Positions 1-12,400 of a stretch of 64,000 bases of DNA are shown in pieces. Below the pieces are notes generated by a model. The model was given only the letters and a program-made list of their open reading frames with translations. It did not search any database and was not told the origin of the DNA. Location: positions 474,897 to 538,896 of the forward strand of contig JAJVDF010000346.1 in NCBI GenBank assembly GCA_022410635.1. The letters are read 5' to 3'. This DNA is from Tretioscincus oriximinensis (lineage: Eukaryota > Chordata > Lepidosauria > Squamata > Gymnophthalmidae). Numbering within the stretch: position 1 is the first letter of the stretch; each line of letters starts with the position of its first letter. A program made the position numbers and the translations under genes.

Positions 1-1183
1 GTTTTTATAACGACCTGGTGAGGTAAATGCAACAGAAATCCAGCTTTCAAGTGGATTATTGTCCCTGTCTGGATGCAGCCTCAGAGTAGCAACTATTTCT
101 TAAGTTTCTTCCTGGTGCTAATGTAAAGCACTGCCATAGAAACATACCCCTGATAGCCTTACGAGAGTTCTCATATGTGTGCGATGTACGAGAATGAGTG
201 AATTAAAATGTCTCTGTGTATGAGAATTGAATCACTCGATGGATCTAGGGAATGTCTCTGGGCAGGGCTAGCTGCTAGGGTGGAGTCTGGATGGAGTCTC
301 AGGCAGTGTTTGATAACAAAAGAATTGGCAGGGGTTGAGCCAGATCCGGGATTAAAAGAATGGCTGAAGCCTGGATGGAGTATTAGTGTATGATGAGGTT
401 TGGCCCCGTATGACAATTTGGGACATGGCATATGATCATTTTTTGTGGGGGACATTTCTTGCCTTCTGTGTTTTGCACCTGATTAGATGGAAGCATACCT
501 AACCCTAATCTAGAAGCAGGAAGTGAGACAACTTTATTCTAGCCTTTCTGAGTTTTACATAGCTGGCACACATCCCCTCTCCCCTGATGACTGGGTGAAA
601 ACCTGTGACACCTAGAACTAGAGGAAGCTAGAATGTCACCTGTGCACTTCCTGCAGGAATGTTTGCAGGATGCAGGAATGATTGTGTAGGCACAGTCCAT
701 GAGGGATGAGTTTATAAGTTTAAGAATGGCTTTGGGGTGGTTGGGGAATAAAAGTCCCATTAAAATAGAAACTCTTGCCGAGTGTTCATGGCACAAAAGG
801 AACAATACTGTTTACGAGGCAGATAAGTCAACTGCTGACTTCACTTACGCAGAGGCCGTGATGTGAAGAAATTGCAAGATTTTGGGGAGTTCCATTAGTC
901 TAAGTGCTCTGAGGAACCGTAAACCTGGAAAGGGAGTCGGAGCAAACAAAGGAACACAAGGGGGGAATGGGAATCAGACAGTACACCAACAATACTAGTA
1001 GAGAGGGTTAAAATTTTGGTCCATGAGTTTCAGTCCTCTTTCCCCTCTTCCCTCCACCTCCTTTCTCTTACCTGCTGGGATAACGTTCGGGGTGACTTCC
1101 AGACCAGTCCCAAGCCTGGAGTTAGATTACTTGGGGCACCTGAAGGTCTCCGGGTGCCCCAAGCAATCAAGGTCCAGACTTCA
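1..1183. other. KCNU1 intron 5, no firm feature
   Basis: No exon with the expected S4 motif is visible on the minus strand. The stretch 171-460 (tgtatgagaatt, repeated gtggagtctggatgg) faintly resembles the repeat at 35340-35640 and may be an old copy of the same family. The rest shows nothing I recognise. Confidence 0.3.
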
Positions 1184-1191
1184 GCCTAGTC

Positions 1192-1770
1192 TAGGGTTGC
1201 CATATGTCCCGGTAAACCGGGACAAACCCGGTTTTGGGGACTAAAATATAGTCCCCTCCGGGTTTTAAGGCAAAATCCCGGCTTTTTACATTCCCTGATG
1301 CTGCATCGGGGAATGTAAAAAGGCGGGATTTTAAAGGAAAAGCAGCCATCAGAGCTGACGACTGCAGCGCGCGCAACGCTTTCCGGGGTCCTGGGAGGAA
1401 CCTCGGAGTACGCCGTCGCTGCTCCTTGGCTGGAGGCGGGGTTTCGCCCTGCTCTCAGGCAAAGCCAATTCGCCTCCAGCGGAGCAAAAANGCCTGGGTT
1501 TCTGACAGGAGGGCAGCTCTGCCCTCCTGTCACAAACACAAGCGTTTTTGCTCCGCTGCTGCAGGCGAGTTGGCGGCCCGTTTGCTAGAGCAGGGCGAAA
1601 TCCCGCCTCCAGCAAAGGAGGAGGACGCTTGTGGTGAGACAGGCAGAAGAGGTTTTGCCTGTCTCGTTACAAGCGTCCGTATGTGCGCATGCGCATGTGT
1701 GCACGCACATGCATGCGCACCCCACCCCACCCCCGTCCCGGTTTTGGGTTGCCAGAATATGGCAACCCTA
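1192..1770. mobile_element. hAT-like non-autonomous DNA transposon made of nested hairpins
   Basis: Perfect 14-bp terminal inverted repeats, tagggttgccatat at 1192 and atatggcaacccta ending at 1770, are flanked by a perfect 8-bp duplication gcctagtc (1184-1191 and 1771-1778). An 8-bp duplication is typical of hAT. Inside are three separate foldbacks: ctttttacattcc/ggaatgtaaaaag (about 1281-1323), gagggcagctctgccctc inside longer arms (about 1478-1560), and a third near 1628-1677. No transposase frame is present. Confidence 0.85.
1680..1720. repeat. Alternating purine-pyrimidine tract inside the hAT element
   Basis: About 40 bases of nearly continuous gc/ca/tg alternation (tgcgcatgcgcatgtgtg and onward). 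Such tracts can adopt Z-DNA; that is a sequence-based expectation only. Confidence 0.6.
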
Positions 1771-1984
1771 GCCTAGTCCAGGAGGGAGGGCGCCATGTTT
1801 GTGTGGTCAAATCTGTCCCTCATTGGATAAATATCTGTCCGATCCATGTGCCAGATTTGAGCATAGCAATCACCATAGCAACATGCACTTCCCAATTAGT
1901 TTTCCCAATTAGGATTTCTTAGACATGTAGAAATATAGATACATACTGTAGAATGGTTACAGATACAGATATATAATATTTTTA

Positions 1985-2290
1985 TTTATACTCNGCCCCA
2001 TACTCGAAGGTCTCAGGGCAGCAAACAGTAAAATATCAATACAAAATTATCATATAAAAACCATAAAATACTATAAAAACAATATCTAAAAGTGGGAACA
2101 AAAATGAACACTCTCTTCAGCCAAAGGACAGATGAAAGGTACATATTCAAAGACCTTCTAAAAGAATACATCGATGATGACAGACGCACCTCGAGGGGGA
2201 GACTATTCCAAAGACTGGGGACAACCACCGGGAAGGCCCTACCCCGGGTTCCCACTCCATTGGTTGTTGAGAGGGGTGGTATAACTAGCA
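1985..2290 (-). mobile_element. L2-type LINE, 3' terminal fragment
   Basis: The minus-strand frame 2255-2013 reads RAFPVVVPSLWNSLPLEVR and then FRRSLNMYL. This is the conserved C-terminal end of L2/CR1-group ORF2, also seen at 46150-46270. It probably belongs with the fragment at 2655-2985, the two being split by the SINE at 2311-2622. Confidence 0.65.
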
Positions 2291-2310
2291 GGGCCTCCTC
2301 TGCAGATCTT

Positions 2311-2622
2311 AAGAAGAAGAAGAAGAAGAACTGGGTTCTTATACCCCGCTTTTCTCACCTTTCAAAGGGACTCAAAGCGGCTTACAAGGGTATTTTGCCC
2401 GAAGGCTCACATTCTACCTTCCCCACCAGGCTGTGGNGGTTCCCATGTATCTACTTGCAGTCAGTTGCAATTTCTTGCAATTCATGCTTTCGAATAGCTG
2501 GGTTGGCTAGAGCTACAGGCTAGTGGAAGGTGCTCANCCCTCCCCANGTCCCACACAGGGCTTCCAAACCCCATCTCCCAGGCGAGAGACAAATTCCTAA
2601 GTGACTGAGCTATCCGTGCCTG
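2311..2622 (-). mobile_element. tRNA-derived SINE, family A
   Basis: Full-length copy. The head at 2622 reads gcacggatagctcagtcac with a tRNA A box, and a B box like ggtttcgaagccc lies downstream. The body ends in actttgagtccctttgaaag and a (TTC)n tail (gaagaagaag at 2311 on the plus strand). It sits between two L2 fragments of the same orientation. Confidence 0.85.
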
Positions 2623-2654
2623 GGCAAGGCATGGGCAAGTTGGTATGGGAGAAG

Positions 2655-2985
2655 GTATTCCNTTAGGCATTTGGGGCCCAAGNTATTTAGGGCCTATATA
2701 AAGTCAGNACCTTGAATTGGGCTCGGTAGCAGATTGGCAGCCAGTGCAGCTCTTTCAAGACTGGCATGATGTGTGTTAGCAGTCTAGTTGCTGCATTCTG
2801 CACCAACTGCAGCTTCCGAACTGTTCTCAAGGCCAGCCCCATATAGAGNGCATTACAATAGTCCANTCTGGAAGTTACCAGAACGTGGATTACTGTGGCT
2901 AAATCATCCCTGTTCAGAAGTAGCTGTAACTGCAAACCAGACGAACCAGATCTGACTAGCATGCATGTGGCCGCAAAGGACATGT
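2655..2985 (-). mobile_element. L2-type LINE, reverse transcriptase C-terminal fragment
   Basis: The minus frame reads DLATVIHVLVTSR-DYCN and then LYMGLALRTVRKLQLVQNAA and LKELHWLPI. This is the hallmark region after the RT catalytic core in L2/CR1-group LINEs and matches the copy at 45770-45990. The fragment is old and broken by indels. Confidence 0.75.
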
Positions 2986-3058
2986 ATCAGATCTGCAGTT
3001 GTAGCACATGTTGTCTTGGCTCTAATGCTGCCCAACCTCCATAATACAGACATATGAG

Positions 3059-3237
3059 GTCCTGTCCACACNGAGCCTTATCCTGGGCTTCGCCTTAGAA
3101 TAATAGGAGCCACCTACATGGTAGTGTAGACTATGGCAGGTCCAGAATGGGGCCTGCCATAGTCTATATTGGCATGTGGATGGCCAAGCTCTGTCCCGAG
3201 ATGTGACCCAGAATAAGGCTCCATGTNNACAGGGGCC
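3059..3237. mobile_element. Palindromic MITE, family P, near-complete copy
   Basis: A roughly 180-bp foldback. Ends gtcctgtccacac-gagcctt and aaggctccatgt--acagg are inverted, and the centre carries tagactatggcaggtcc / gggcctgccatagtcta. At least eight other copies lie in this window, of which 61052-61231 is the best partner. Confidence 0.75.
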
Positions 3238-3386
3238 TTGATCTAGCAAACCCAGATGTACTTGTCCAGATTCAACATGGGATTTGCATAAAGGGGCTGA
3301 AGAGAAAGTCCTAAGCAAAACATCAGTCAGATNTATGGCAGAATGCCTAGTTGCCTTACCCCAAAATAGTTTTCCTGCTTACTCAC

Positions 3387-3498
3387 CAAGCCAGTTTTTT
3401 CCCAAGTAGAAGGAGATGCAGACCGGAGTGATGGTAAAGAAGTCCACGATGGAGTTAAGTTCCAGCCAAAATGTCAGTTTGTCACTTGCTGCCAAGAA
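3387..3498 (-). CDS. KCNU1: KCNU1 coding exon 5 (S2-S3 loop and S3)
   Basis: 112 bases: 37 codons plus the first base of a Gly codon. Acceptor ttttctag|TTCTTGG at 3498; donor CTTG|GTGAGTAAG at 3387/3386. It encodes [20 protein letters not shown], then a helix ending YLGKNWL|G. Family counterparts are FxAADDKxxFWLExNSxVD. D167 in S3 corresponds to a voltage-sensing Asp of Slo1. The next exon should begin LRFLRALR (S4); I could not find it in 1-3386. Confidence 0.92.
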
Positions 3499-6400
3499 CT
3501 AGAAAAACTACGCAAAGTCAGGTGCTAGAAGGGCCATGCAAATCGCTTCCCACTGCTCTTTTTAACCAAGACACTTTTACCATTTCCCTTAAACACTCAA
3601 TTCCCTTCAAGCTGAAATCTTGAATATGCAAGACCAGGATATGGTCCAAGTCCAGGGCACAGAGTTGCCATCAATCTTTGTTGAAATCTGGAAGAGAGTG
3701 CATGTGTGCAAAGTGGCATGCAACATGGGCAGTATGAACTTCAGCTTTTGAAAAGCAACTTTAGGGGCAGGTGAAGGGGCCCTACTTCCACATGGGCCTC
3801 CTTGCTATCAGGCAAACTGGCATCCTGGCCAGACTGCCCCAAGGGATGACTGCTTGTATGTGGGTCATTGCATGTGGNTTTTGCACTGGGAATTATGGGA
3901 CAGCACATCAGATGCGTTGTTAACAGCTCCTTAAAACACGTTTCTAGGGGAATTGATTGANCAGCCCAACATGGTTAATATGGGTAATAATTTTGGTTAA
4001 TGCACATTAGCAGTGGTGAGTTTGCACCTAGGATATATTCATGAGCTCATAGGAGCAGCTGTTAGAGGCATGTGTGTGTGTTTCCTCTATATCCTGCATC
4101 TAGATTTAGATCCAGATCCTGGCTCATGACGCCACTTGGGAGGCTTACATAAGAACATAAGAAGAGCCATACTGGATCAGGCCATAGCCCATCAAGTCCA
4201 GCCTTCTGTGTCACACAGAGGCCCACCAGATGCACCTGGGCAGTCCGAACAGAGGAAAGCAAAATATGCTGCTCCTGTTCGTGACTCCCTGCAAATGGTA
4301 TTTCAAGAGTCCTGCCTGTTGCTCCATCCCGGAGGCTACATCCAGACAACTATCTTAGTATCCATTTATACCCTTAGTGTCCATAAACCTGTCTAGTCCT
4401 GTCTTGAAACTATCCAAGCTGTTAGCTACCACTACGCTTCTTTGCAGACAACCAACAATCATTCAGAGCCAGCTGAGAGAAGTGTCTTTCCTGCCTGAAA
4501 TTAACACAGATTTAAGTCAATCCAAGTCCTCTTATGTAATTGTCAGCCCTGTCATGCCATGTTGATGTGGAGGCTTAGGGCACTTGAAAAATGCCTTAAT
4601 CCCTCTGGGCAAACACAGGCGATTTGTGCAGCAATGGATTAAACTAACCCACTTTCACTAACATGGATTAGCCCAGGTAAATGCTAATCAGGACACAGTC
4701 CAGCCTTTACATTAAACCATCTTATACCATATGCAGTCCTAAAGAATAGTATTAAGACCAGAAAATGGTCAAGCTTCTTCTTGAGGACTGGGGAGGAATC
4801 AAAGAAGTTTTAAAGAGAAGTAGATAATCAGGGCTTCTGTTCTTTAAAAAAAAAATCTATAACCAGAGTTGCAAATAAGGTGTGCTGGGGCTGGGTAGCC
4901 CATAATAGCAATCTGGACAAGCCCTGCCTGCCCCCTGGCCAGTAACCCACTGAATGCACATCTTTTCCATGGCATCATTGTTGACATGACTTGAAGAAAA
5001 CTGCATCTTTAGACAATGCCATTTCTGGTGTCACTTCCTTCTGGTTCTCCTTGTGCATCTCCAACCAGTACAAATGGTTGCTGTGTGATAAAGCTAAAGC
5101 AAATTCTCTCACACCTTCATCTATATGCTAGTGGGGGAGCTGGAAGATACTGGTTTGAATGTGGCTAGGGAGATGCTTGTCCAACTGGCTTCGCCTGGTG
5201 ATCGGCCAGGGGTTTGCCTGCCTGGGTGAAGAGGTGGCAGGGGAGCATGTATCTCCACACAGAGATCAGGAAGGGGAAATGCCTGGTTGAATGCTGGATG
5301 AAGCCAGGGGGACCTGCCACTCTTTGCTCTGCCACCACCATGTTACGCCCTGCATGTGGCAGCACCTACACAATAATAGTAGACAGAGGCAGAATGTCCT
5401 GCCACTTTGTAGGGCACTTAATTAAGTGCCAATTGCCATGGTGCTTTTTATAGTATTGATCTCCCCTCTTGTGTGCCCCTCTTGTATAAACAGTGGACAA
5501 ATACCACCCTGGCAGACACTGATAGCACAGTCGCTAAGGAATCCGGCTCTCAGCTGGGAGATCGGGTTTCGAAGCCCTGTGTCGGACGTGGGGAGGGGTG
5601 AGCACCTTCCACTAGCCTGTAGCTCTAGCCAACCCAGCTATTCGAAAGCAGGAACTGCAAGAAATTGCAACTGTCTGCAAGTAGATACATGGGAACCACC
5701 AGAACCTGGTGGGGAAGATAGAATGTGAGCCTTCGGGCAAAAATACCCTTGTAAGTCGCTTTGAGTCCCTTTGAAAGGTGAGAAAAACGGGGTATAAGAA
5801 CCCAGTTCTTCTTCTTCACTGTACCTTGTCAGTGGTGAAATGTATCTGTAGGGTTACCATATTAAAAACAGAATAAAGCTTTGCACCATTAATGGGTGTG
5901 GAAAAGTGATTCTCCCAGCCTCGCAAACATAATCTGCATACGGTTGAAATCCCTCTCTTCTGTATTCATTAAAGGTGCACATATGTATCTCCATTTTCTA
6001 ATGTGGGAACCCTAAGGCCAGAAACCTGTGTTTATGGTACATCTTTGTATGAAAATGCACTGCTTTAAAAGACTAACAACAATAACATCAACAAACTAGG
6101 CAGCAGGAGCTTATAAAGGTGTTCCAAAATACCTTTTCTGCAAGTAGTGCATTTTAAGAATTTAGGAGCAGGGAAGATAGGGGTGGATGGATCCTTCCCA
6201 TCCTGTGAGTCCTAACTTGAGGTCCATCCTCATGCCAGGTCTTTCTCACTGTCCTACTGCTATGATAATGTGATTTCCACTTGGTGGCATTCATGTCATC
6301 TTAGCACGAGGAAAGAGTGAAGAAAAGGTATAGTACATCTTTAAAGAACATTGGTAGATCACAGACTACGCATGAGCCAACAGTGTGAAACTGCTGCCCA

Positions 6401-9400
6401 AATAAGGGAAACACAATCCTGGGGTGTATTAAGAGGAGCATAAAATCTCAATCACATGAAGTAATTATTCCTCTCTAAATGACTTTGGTCAGACCTGTAC
6501 AATTCTGGGCACCCCAGTTTGAAAGGGACTAGAGCAAGTCCAAAAGAGACTTGCAAGGCTGGTAGAGTGGTCTGGAAACCATGTTTTATGAGGAATGATT
6601 CAGTGATCTTGAAATGCTTAGTCTGCAAATGAGAAGACTGTGAAGAGACCTAGTAGCTGCCTACAAATTTCTGAAGGGCTTCCACAGAGCAGAGGGGTCA
6701 GCATTGTTCTCATTGGCACTTGGAAGGACTACAAACAATGGGATGAAACTGCATGGAAGTAGATTTAGATTAGATATCAGAAAAACTTTCAGACAGGAAG
6801 GGTGATAAATGAGTGGAACAGGTTGCCACAGGAAGTGGTGAGTTCTTCTGTGCTGGAAGTCTTCAAACAGAGGCTGGGCAGCCATCTGTCCAGGATAGTT
6901 TAGTGAATTCTGCATTAAGCAGGAGATTGGACCCCAGGACCCTGAAGGTCCCTTCCAACTCTCAGATTCTATAACATGGGGGAAAGCAGCTACTGTAGCA
7001 CTTTTCTCCAGAGTACACTGTTCTGCACCATAGTAACTGACACCATGTTCATGTGTAGTGCCTCAAACAGGGACTGAGCACATGCAAAAAGCATGCATAT
7101 ATGAATTCAGTGCAGTGTGCATGCACAAATAACACACGTTTTAGCAATTTTGCATTGCCAAAATCTCTGGAAGTCCAACCCTAGTTGTCACTGAGCGACA
7201 AGATCAGTGGGCGTCCAAAGAAGAAGGAGGAGCAGCAGAACTGGTATTTATAGCTCACTTTTCTCACCCAAAGGGACTCAAAGCAGCTTACAAGATAGAA
7301 GCCTCACATTCTATCTTCCCCTCACATTCTATCTTCCCCAACATGCTATGGTGGTTCTCATTTATCTAGTTGCAGTCTGTTGTAATTTCTTGCAATTCTT
7401 GCTTTCAAATAGCTGGGTTGGCTAGAGCTGCAGACTAGTAGAAGGCGCTCACCCCTCTCCATGTCTAACACAGGGCCTTGAAACCTGATATTTTAGGTGA
7501 AAGACCGTCTCCTTAGCGACTGCACCATTCATGCCTGCTACTGCCTTATGGACGTCAGACTGATCATCATGGTAGCGGGACAATAATTTGCACTCCCGCC
7601 TTCTGAAATGGTCGCAGATCAACCAACCAAGACAATTGCTCATTATTTCACCTGCCCAAGAAATGCCCCAATACCTTCTTTCAGATTTCCCTTTTCAAAA
7701 GCTTTATGACAGAGCTGACATACCCGCATTCCAAAATAGACGAGAAAGAATAAGTTGAAGAAGAGGTCAAAAACAAGGGTCTGGTCTTCAAAGGACAAGC
7801 AAAACTGTTGAACACTAAGTAAGAAAAGAGATTTGTTATTATGAATGGTGAAGTAATAACTTCTAGTTGAAATTAGCCTGAAACAAGCAACCCCCAAATA
7901 AGCACCGTGCATGTTTTGGATACAATGCTTCTAAACTTCTTTTAAAAAAATGTTGTATGGGTCATTATTGAAGATGCCTGAGGAAGATTTAGGACCAAGG
8001 AAAGATTTAAGCACATATACAACAGGGATTTAATTTGCAGAACTCATTCCTCTAGGCCTGAGTCAGACAAATAGTTTTAATCTGTCTTCAGTCCTGGACT
8101 AAACCAGGACTGAAGTTAGATTAAAACTGCATGTGCAACTCCAGACAAAGTCTGCCTCCCCATGAGCTTTTCCTACTACAATGATACTTACATGATTAAG
8201 AATCTGCCCCACATGGTGCTGTACTCAGAAGAAAGCTATGGGGTATTTTGGAGCAACGGAACCTTATCTCAAGTGGATTACTGAAAGTCCATCACCACGT
8301 AGGGTGGATTCTTCTATTCCCATTTTTATGTTATAATCCCAATCTAGTCACAGTGTTTACATAAAAGCTAAAGTATTTCAAGTCATAAGAAGAAATCGCA
8401 GTACTTTTCTAGTTTCTTTCAACTAACTGAATAGCTCTAATTCTCCTAGTAGATTGTAAAATGAACCTACCTGTAACAGTTGATAAAATAAATGATGAGC
8501 GATCCGATGCTAAAGAGAAACACCAGTATCACCTACAACAGAAATTCAAATTGGGTTCATGAAATGCTCTTCTGATTCTGAATTCTGCCATTCGAGACAG
8601 CATCCTCTTAAGGCAATCTGTTACATGAGTAGGGCAGAAAACAAATGGAAGCAAATAAATAGATAACTATGGCCCATGAAGAGAGGGCACATCAGGGTGC
8701 TAGTCTACCCACTGCAAGGAATAAGTACGTACATACATCACATACATCACATACATCCATCCATCACATCCATCCTTCCAGCCTTCCATCCACCCATCCA
8801 TACATTTAATATCACTTTAGAAAAGAGAGAAGGAAATGGTTGCTTTTCCATTTTTCTTGAACTCTATTTCTAACTATTTTTGAATGTTCATCCCATGAGT
8901 TGAAACTGGTGCAAACAAGATACTACCAGATTTTAAAGGTTTCCAGGTCCCAGTCCAAAATGCTCCTTCTCACCCTTTGATTGCAAACCCGGTGACATGT
9001 CGTGACTGCATGACTGTCCCTTGAGGCCCCTTTCCCCATTCAAAAGACCAACACGTTATTGAAGATCCGGCTGAACTGTGGTTGTAACCTGATGCCAGAC
9101 ATTCGAGCCTGAATTCCTGGGAACATTTCATCTCATGGTTTTATCTTTTACCTCCTTTAAATCCCCCTCAAACATCGACTTTTCTGTAAAGCCTTTAGGT
9201 CAGCCCCCTAATCCTCCTCCTTCCACCCTGCTATCAAACCTAAGCTCATGAAGGTGAAGTAAGTTTCTATTTTTCTCACTCTTTTCTCATTCCTTAGCAT
9301 CCTTTCCCTTAGAGGAACTTTTACATTCCGAGCTCTTTGAGAGGTTACTTCCAGCATCACTTGAATTCTCTATGTGCCACAACCCACTCAGGGATATGTG

Positions 9401-12400
9401 TTTAACTGTGGAACTCCTTGCACCATTAGCAATGCAGTGGTGCTTACGAAGAGGAAGGGTGATACTTTCCAGGTACTTCTTTCTGTGTTGTGGGCCAGCC
9501 CTCAGTAGGAAGGAGGTAGAAGGATGTGGAAGTCCATGCCAGTTGATAGCAGTACCTTATGGTGACCTTATGGCACTGCCAGATTAAACTAGTCCCCCCC
9601 CCCCAGGCACTTGGAACTGTGCCCCTCTCCCTGCAAATCAACCCAGGTGATGTCATGGAGGTAGGCCCAAGTGATGTCACAGGGTTGGCCTATTTTGATC
9701 CAGTTTGGTGTAATGGTTGAGTCCTGGACTCTGGTAGTCTCCCATTTCGTTTCCACTCTCCTCCATGAAGTCAGTTGGGTGGTCTAAGGCCAATTGCACA
9801 ATCTTTAGAACTCTCTCAGCCTCGCCTACTTCATAGGGTATCTGCTGTGGAGAAAGGAACAAGAAGCTATGTGGTTGGACGCCCTGAGACCTTCGGGTAT
9901 AGAGCAGGGTGTAAATAAATAAATAGAATCTGTGCTGAGCCTACCAATCTCTCCAATTTTTGAAAGATATTTTTGCTATGTAAATATCTCTAAAAGCTGA
10001 TTGGATAGTTTGATTTTCATGTTGGAACTCCTAACCACGTACCAGGACACGTCCCACAGCTGTCTGAGCCGATATCATCATTACTACCCAGTCTTGAAAG
10101 TGTCTTATCCAGTTCCTGATCAATGGGACATTGTGAGAAAATACCTGGAAAGGAAAAATAAAAGAAGCTAATCTTGGCATGAATGTCTACATTGCGTTCT
10201 TAGAGATTTCTTTTTAACCTATTTGTGGTCTTCCTACCTAGTCCCTTCCTCAGGTATCTCTAATAATAAGGTGCAGAATGAGAGGAATCTGTGTGAACAG
10301 GACCCACATAGGGAAAGGAGCTGGGTGTTATTGGTAGATCACAGACTAAACAGGAATCAACAGGGTGAAGCAGCTGTCTTTAAGTTTCCATATTGTTTTG
10401 TTACATTGCCTAGCATTCTCATCACATGATAAGCCCCATAAGGCATTGCTGCACTTGCCTTACTACAATTCTCAGCATTCTCTGCTAGCTGAGAGCCAAT
10501 GAATGTTTATATCTAGCCTCGAAATCTCGTAAGATTTACTATGCTCACTTTACTGAATATCCCTACAAAGACTTTTTGAGGATTTTAGAAAAGTCCACTT
10601 GGAATCGCTCAAGCTACCGTGGTTGGAAATTCCATGAGCACGAGCATTTTTACCAAATGCATTGCTGAACATTCATGGCCTCTTGGGAAGAACTGAAGGT
10701 GCAAAATCGTGAGTGGGAATGTACTCATAGATGTGTTAGTCCTAGTTCAGAAAGTCCAACAAGGGGAGCTTGTAGCACTTTGGAAACTATCAAGGGGAAG
10801 GTAGAAGGCATGAGCTTTTGTAGATAAATTTACTACAAGCTCCCCTTGTCGGACAGAAACAATTGATGAACCACTGTGACCTCATCCAGCCGTGATATTT
10901 CTACAGCTATGGTAGATACATCAAGGCAATTCTACCTCATGTGCTCACACAGTTTCAGCAATCCTTTGGCTAAAAAGCCCCACTGACCCAGCTTTTCCTG
11001 ACTTTCAGAGCAGTTGGCTGAGATTAAGGCAAGACATGCACACTGCAACTCAGATGCATGAAGGGAGGAGGAAGAGCAAGCGATCAGGAGACAGTGCTGG
11101 TGAATTTTCGGGCGTGCAATAGAATGGGAAGATCTGTACACTTCCTCATGGATACATCAGCTCCCCACTGGAGTGACACAGAAAGGTGAGAACAGATGGG
11201 TGTGGCGATCACTGGATCCTTCTGCCAGATCCCACTGCGCTGCCACCAAAAATAAGTGGCGATCACTGGATTGTTGCCGGATCCCAATGCTGCCACCAAA
11301 AATATGTGGCAACTCCTTCCTGAGGGACCCAGATTTCAATGGCCCTCTCAGGTAGAGGTGCCACGATAATACCCCTATTGCTCAATCCAGCGCCCACGAC
11401 TGCTTGGAGCCACAGTCATATCCTCAGGCCTACACAAGGCCCCTGTGTTGACTTCAATGGTGGGGCTTTATTCCCAGCCCCCATCAGTATCGTGCGGATA
11501 TATAGTGTTGCCAAGGAAACAAAAGAAAGATAGAGATATTTGAATTGAAACAAATAACAAGTTTATTATTTACAAATAAGAAATAGAAAGAAGATAAGAA
11601 TAATAAAGCCTCAGCTTTCATAGAATAAGCCTGAGTCAAGCACAATCTCCAAGCAAGAGCAAGCTTTGTTTCAGGAACTAAAAGCGACAGGCCCTGGGTC
11701 AATATTTGTTCCAGCCCCAAGTCTCAACTTTGAACCCTCCAGGCCACCATACACTTCCACCCCCTCCCTACTGAGGCAGATCAGAAGGGGACCCCTCTGC
11801 CCACTTGCTACACCACAAGTCTTACCCGACAGAAAGGCCTCTAGCCCTGGTCAGTTCCCCTTTTATACTTTGGCCAGCCGGCTACTCAAGGCCCCATTGG
11901 CTGGCTCCTCCAGCCTTGCCCCCTCCCAAACAGGGAACCAGGAAGCCACACCCCTGCCCAGGCCTGCTCTTCCCCCCTTAAAACACTAACCTTAAAATGG
12001 GGGACGTCACACTGGGCAGTTGGGTTACTTCGGATTTAAAATAAATTCCAGATTTAAACAATTTATAGAACCATAGAATCATAGAGTTGTGACAAGGGAT
12101 CTCCAGGGTCATGGAGTACCACCTCTTGCTCACTGCAGGAGTCACTAAACCATTCCAGGCAAATGGAGAACTCACCACCTCCTGTGGCAACCTGTTCCAC
12201 TGGTTGATCAACCTAACTGTCAGGGATTTTTTTCTGATATCTAATCTAAATCTATTTCCTTGCAGTTTTATCCCATTTTTCTAGTCCTTCCATGTGCCAA
12301 TGAGAACAATGCTGACAGTGGTTGGCTGCAGGTGGCTTGCATTCGTTGGAGATCTGGACTAGAGGGACTCCTCTTATGCGCTTATAAACAAATTCATGGA

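Noticed and set aside
1..3386. KCNU1 exon 6 (S4, LRFLRALR motif)
   Set aside because: No minus-strand stretch encoding the motif with splice sites was found, so it most likely lies outside the window.
5413..5430. Perfect 18-bp palindrome as an operator-like site
   Set aside because: Isolated, in an intron, without any repeat or factor context.
8700..8810. Possible CRISPR-like array from spaced CATC repeats
   Set aside because: It is a simple microsatellite in a vertebrate intron.
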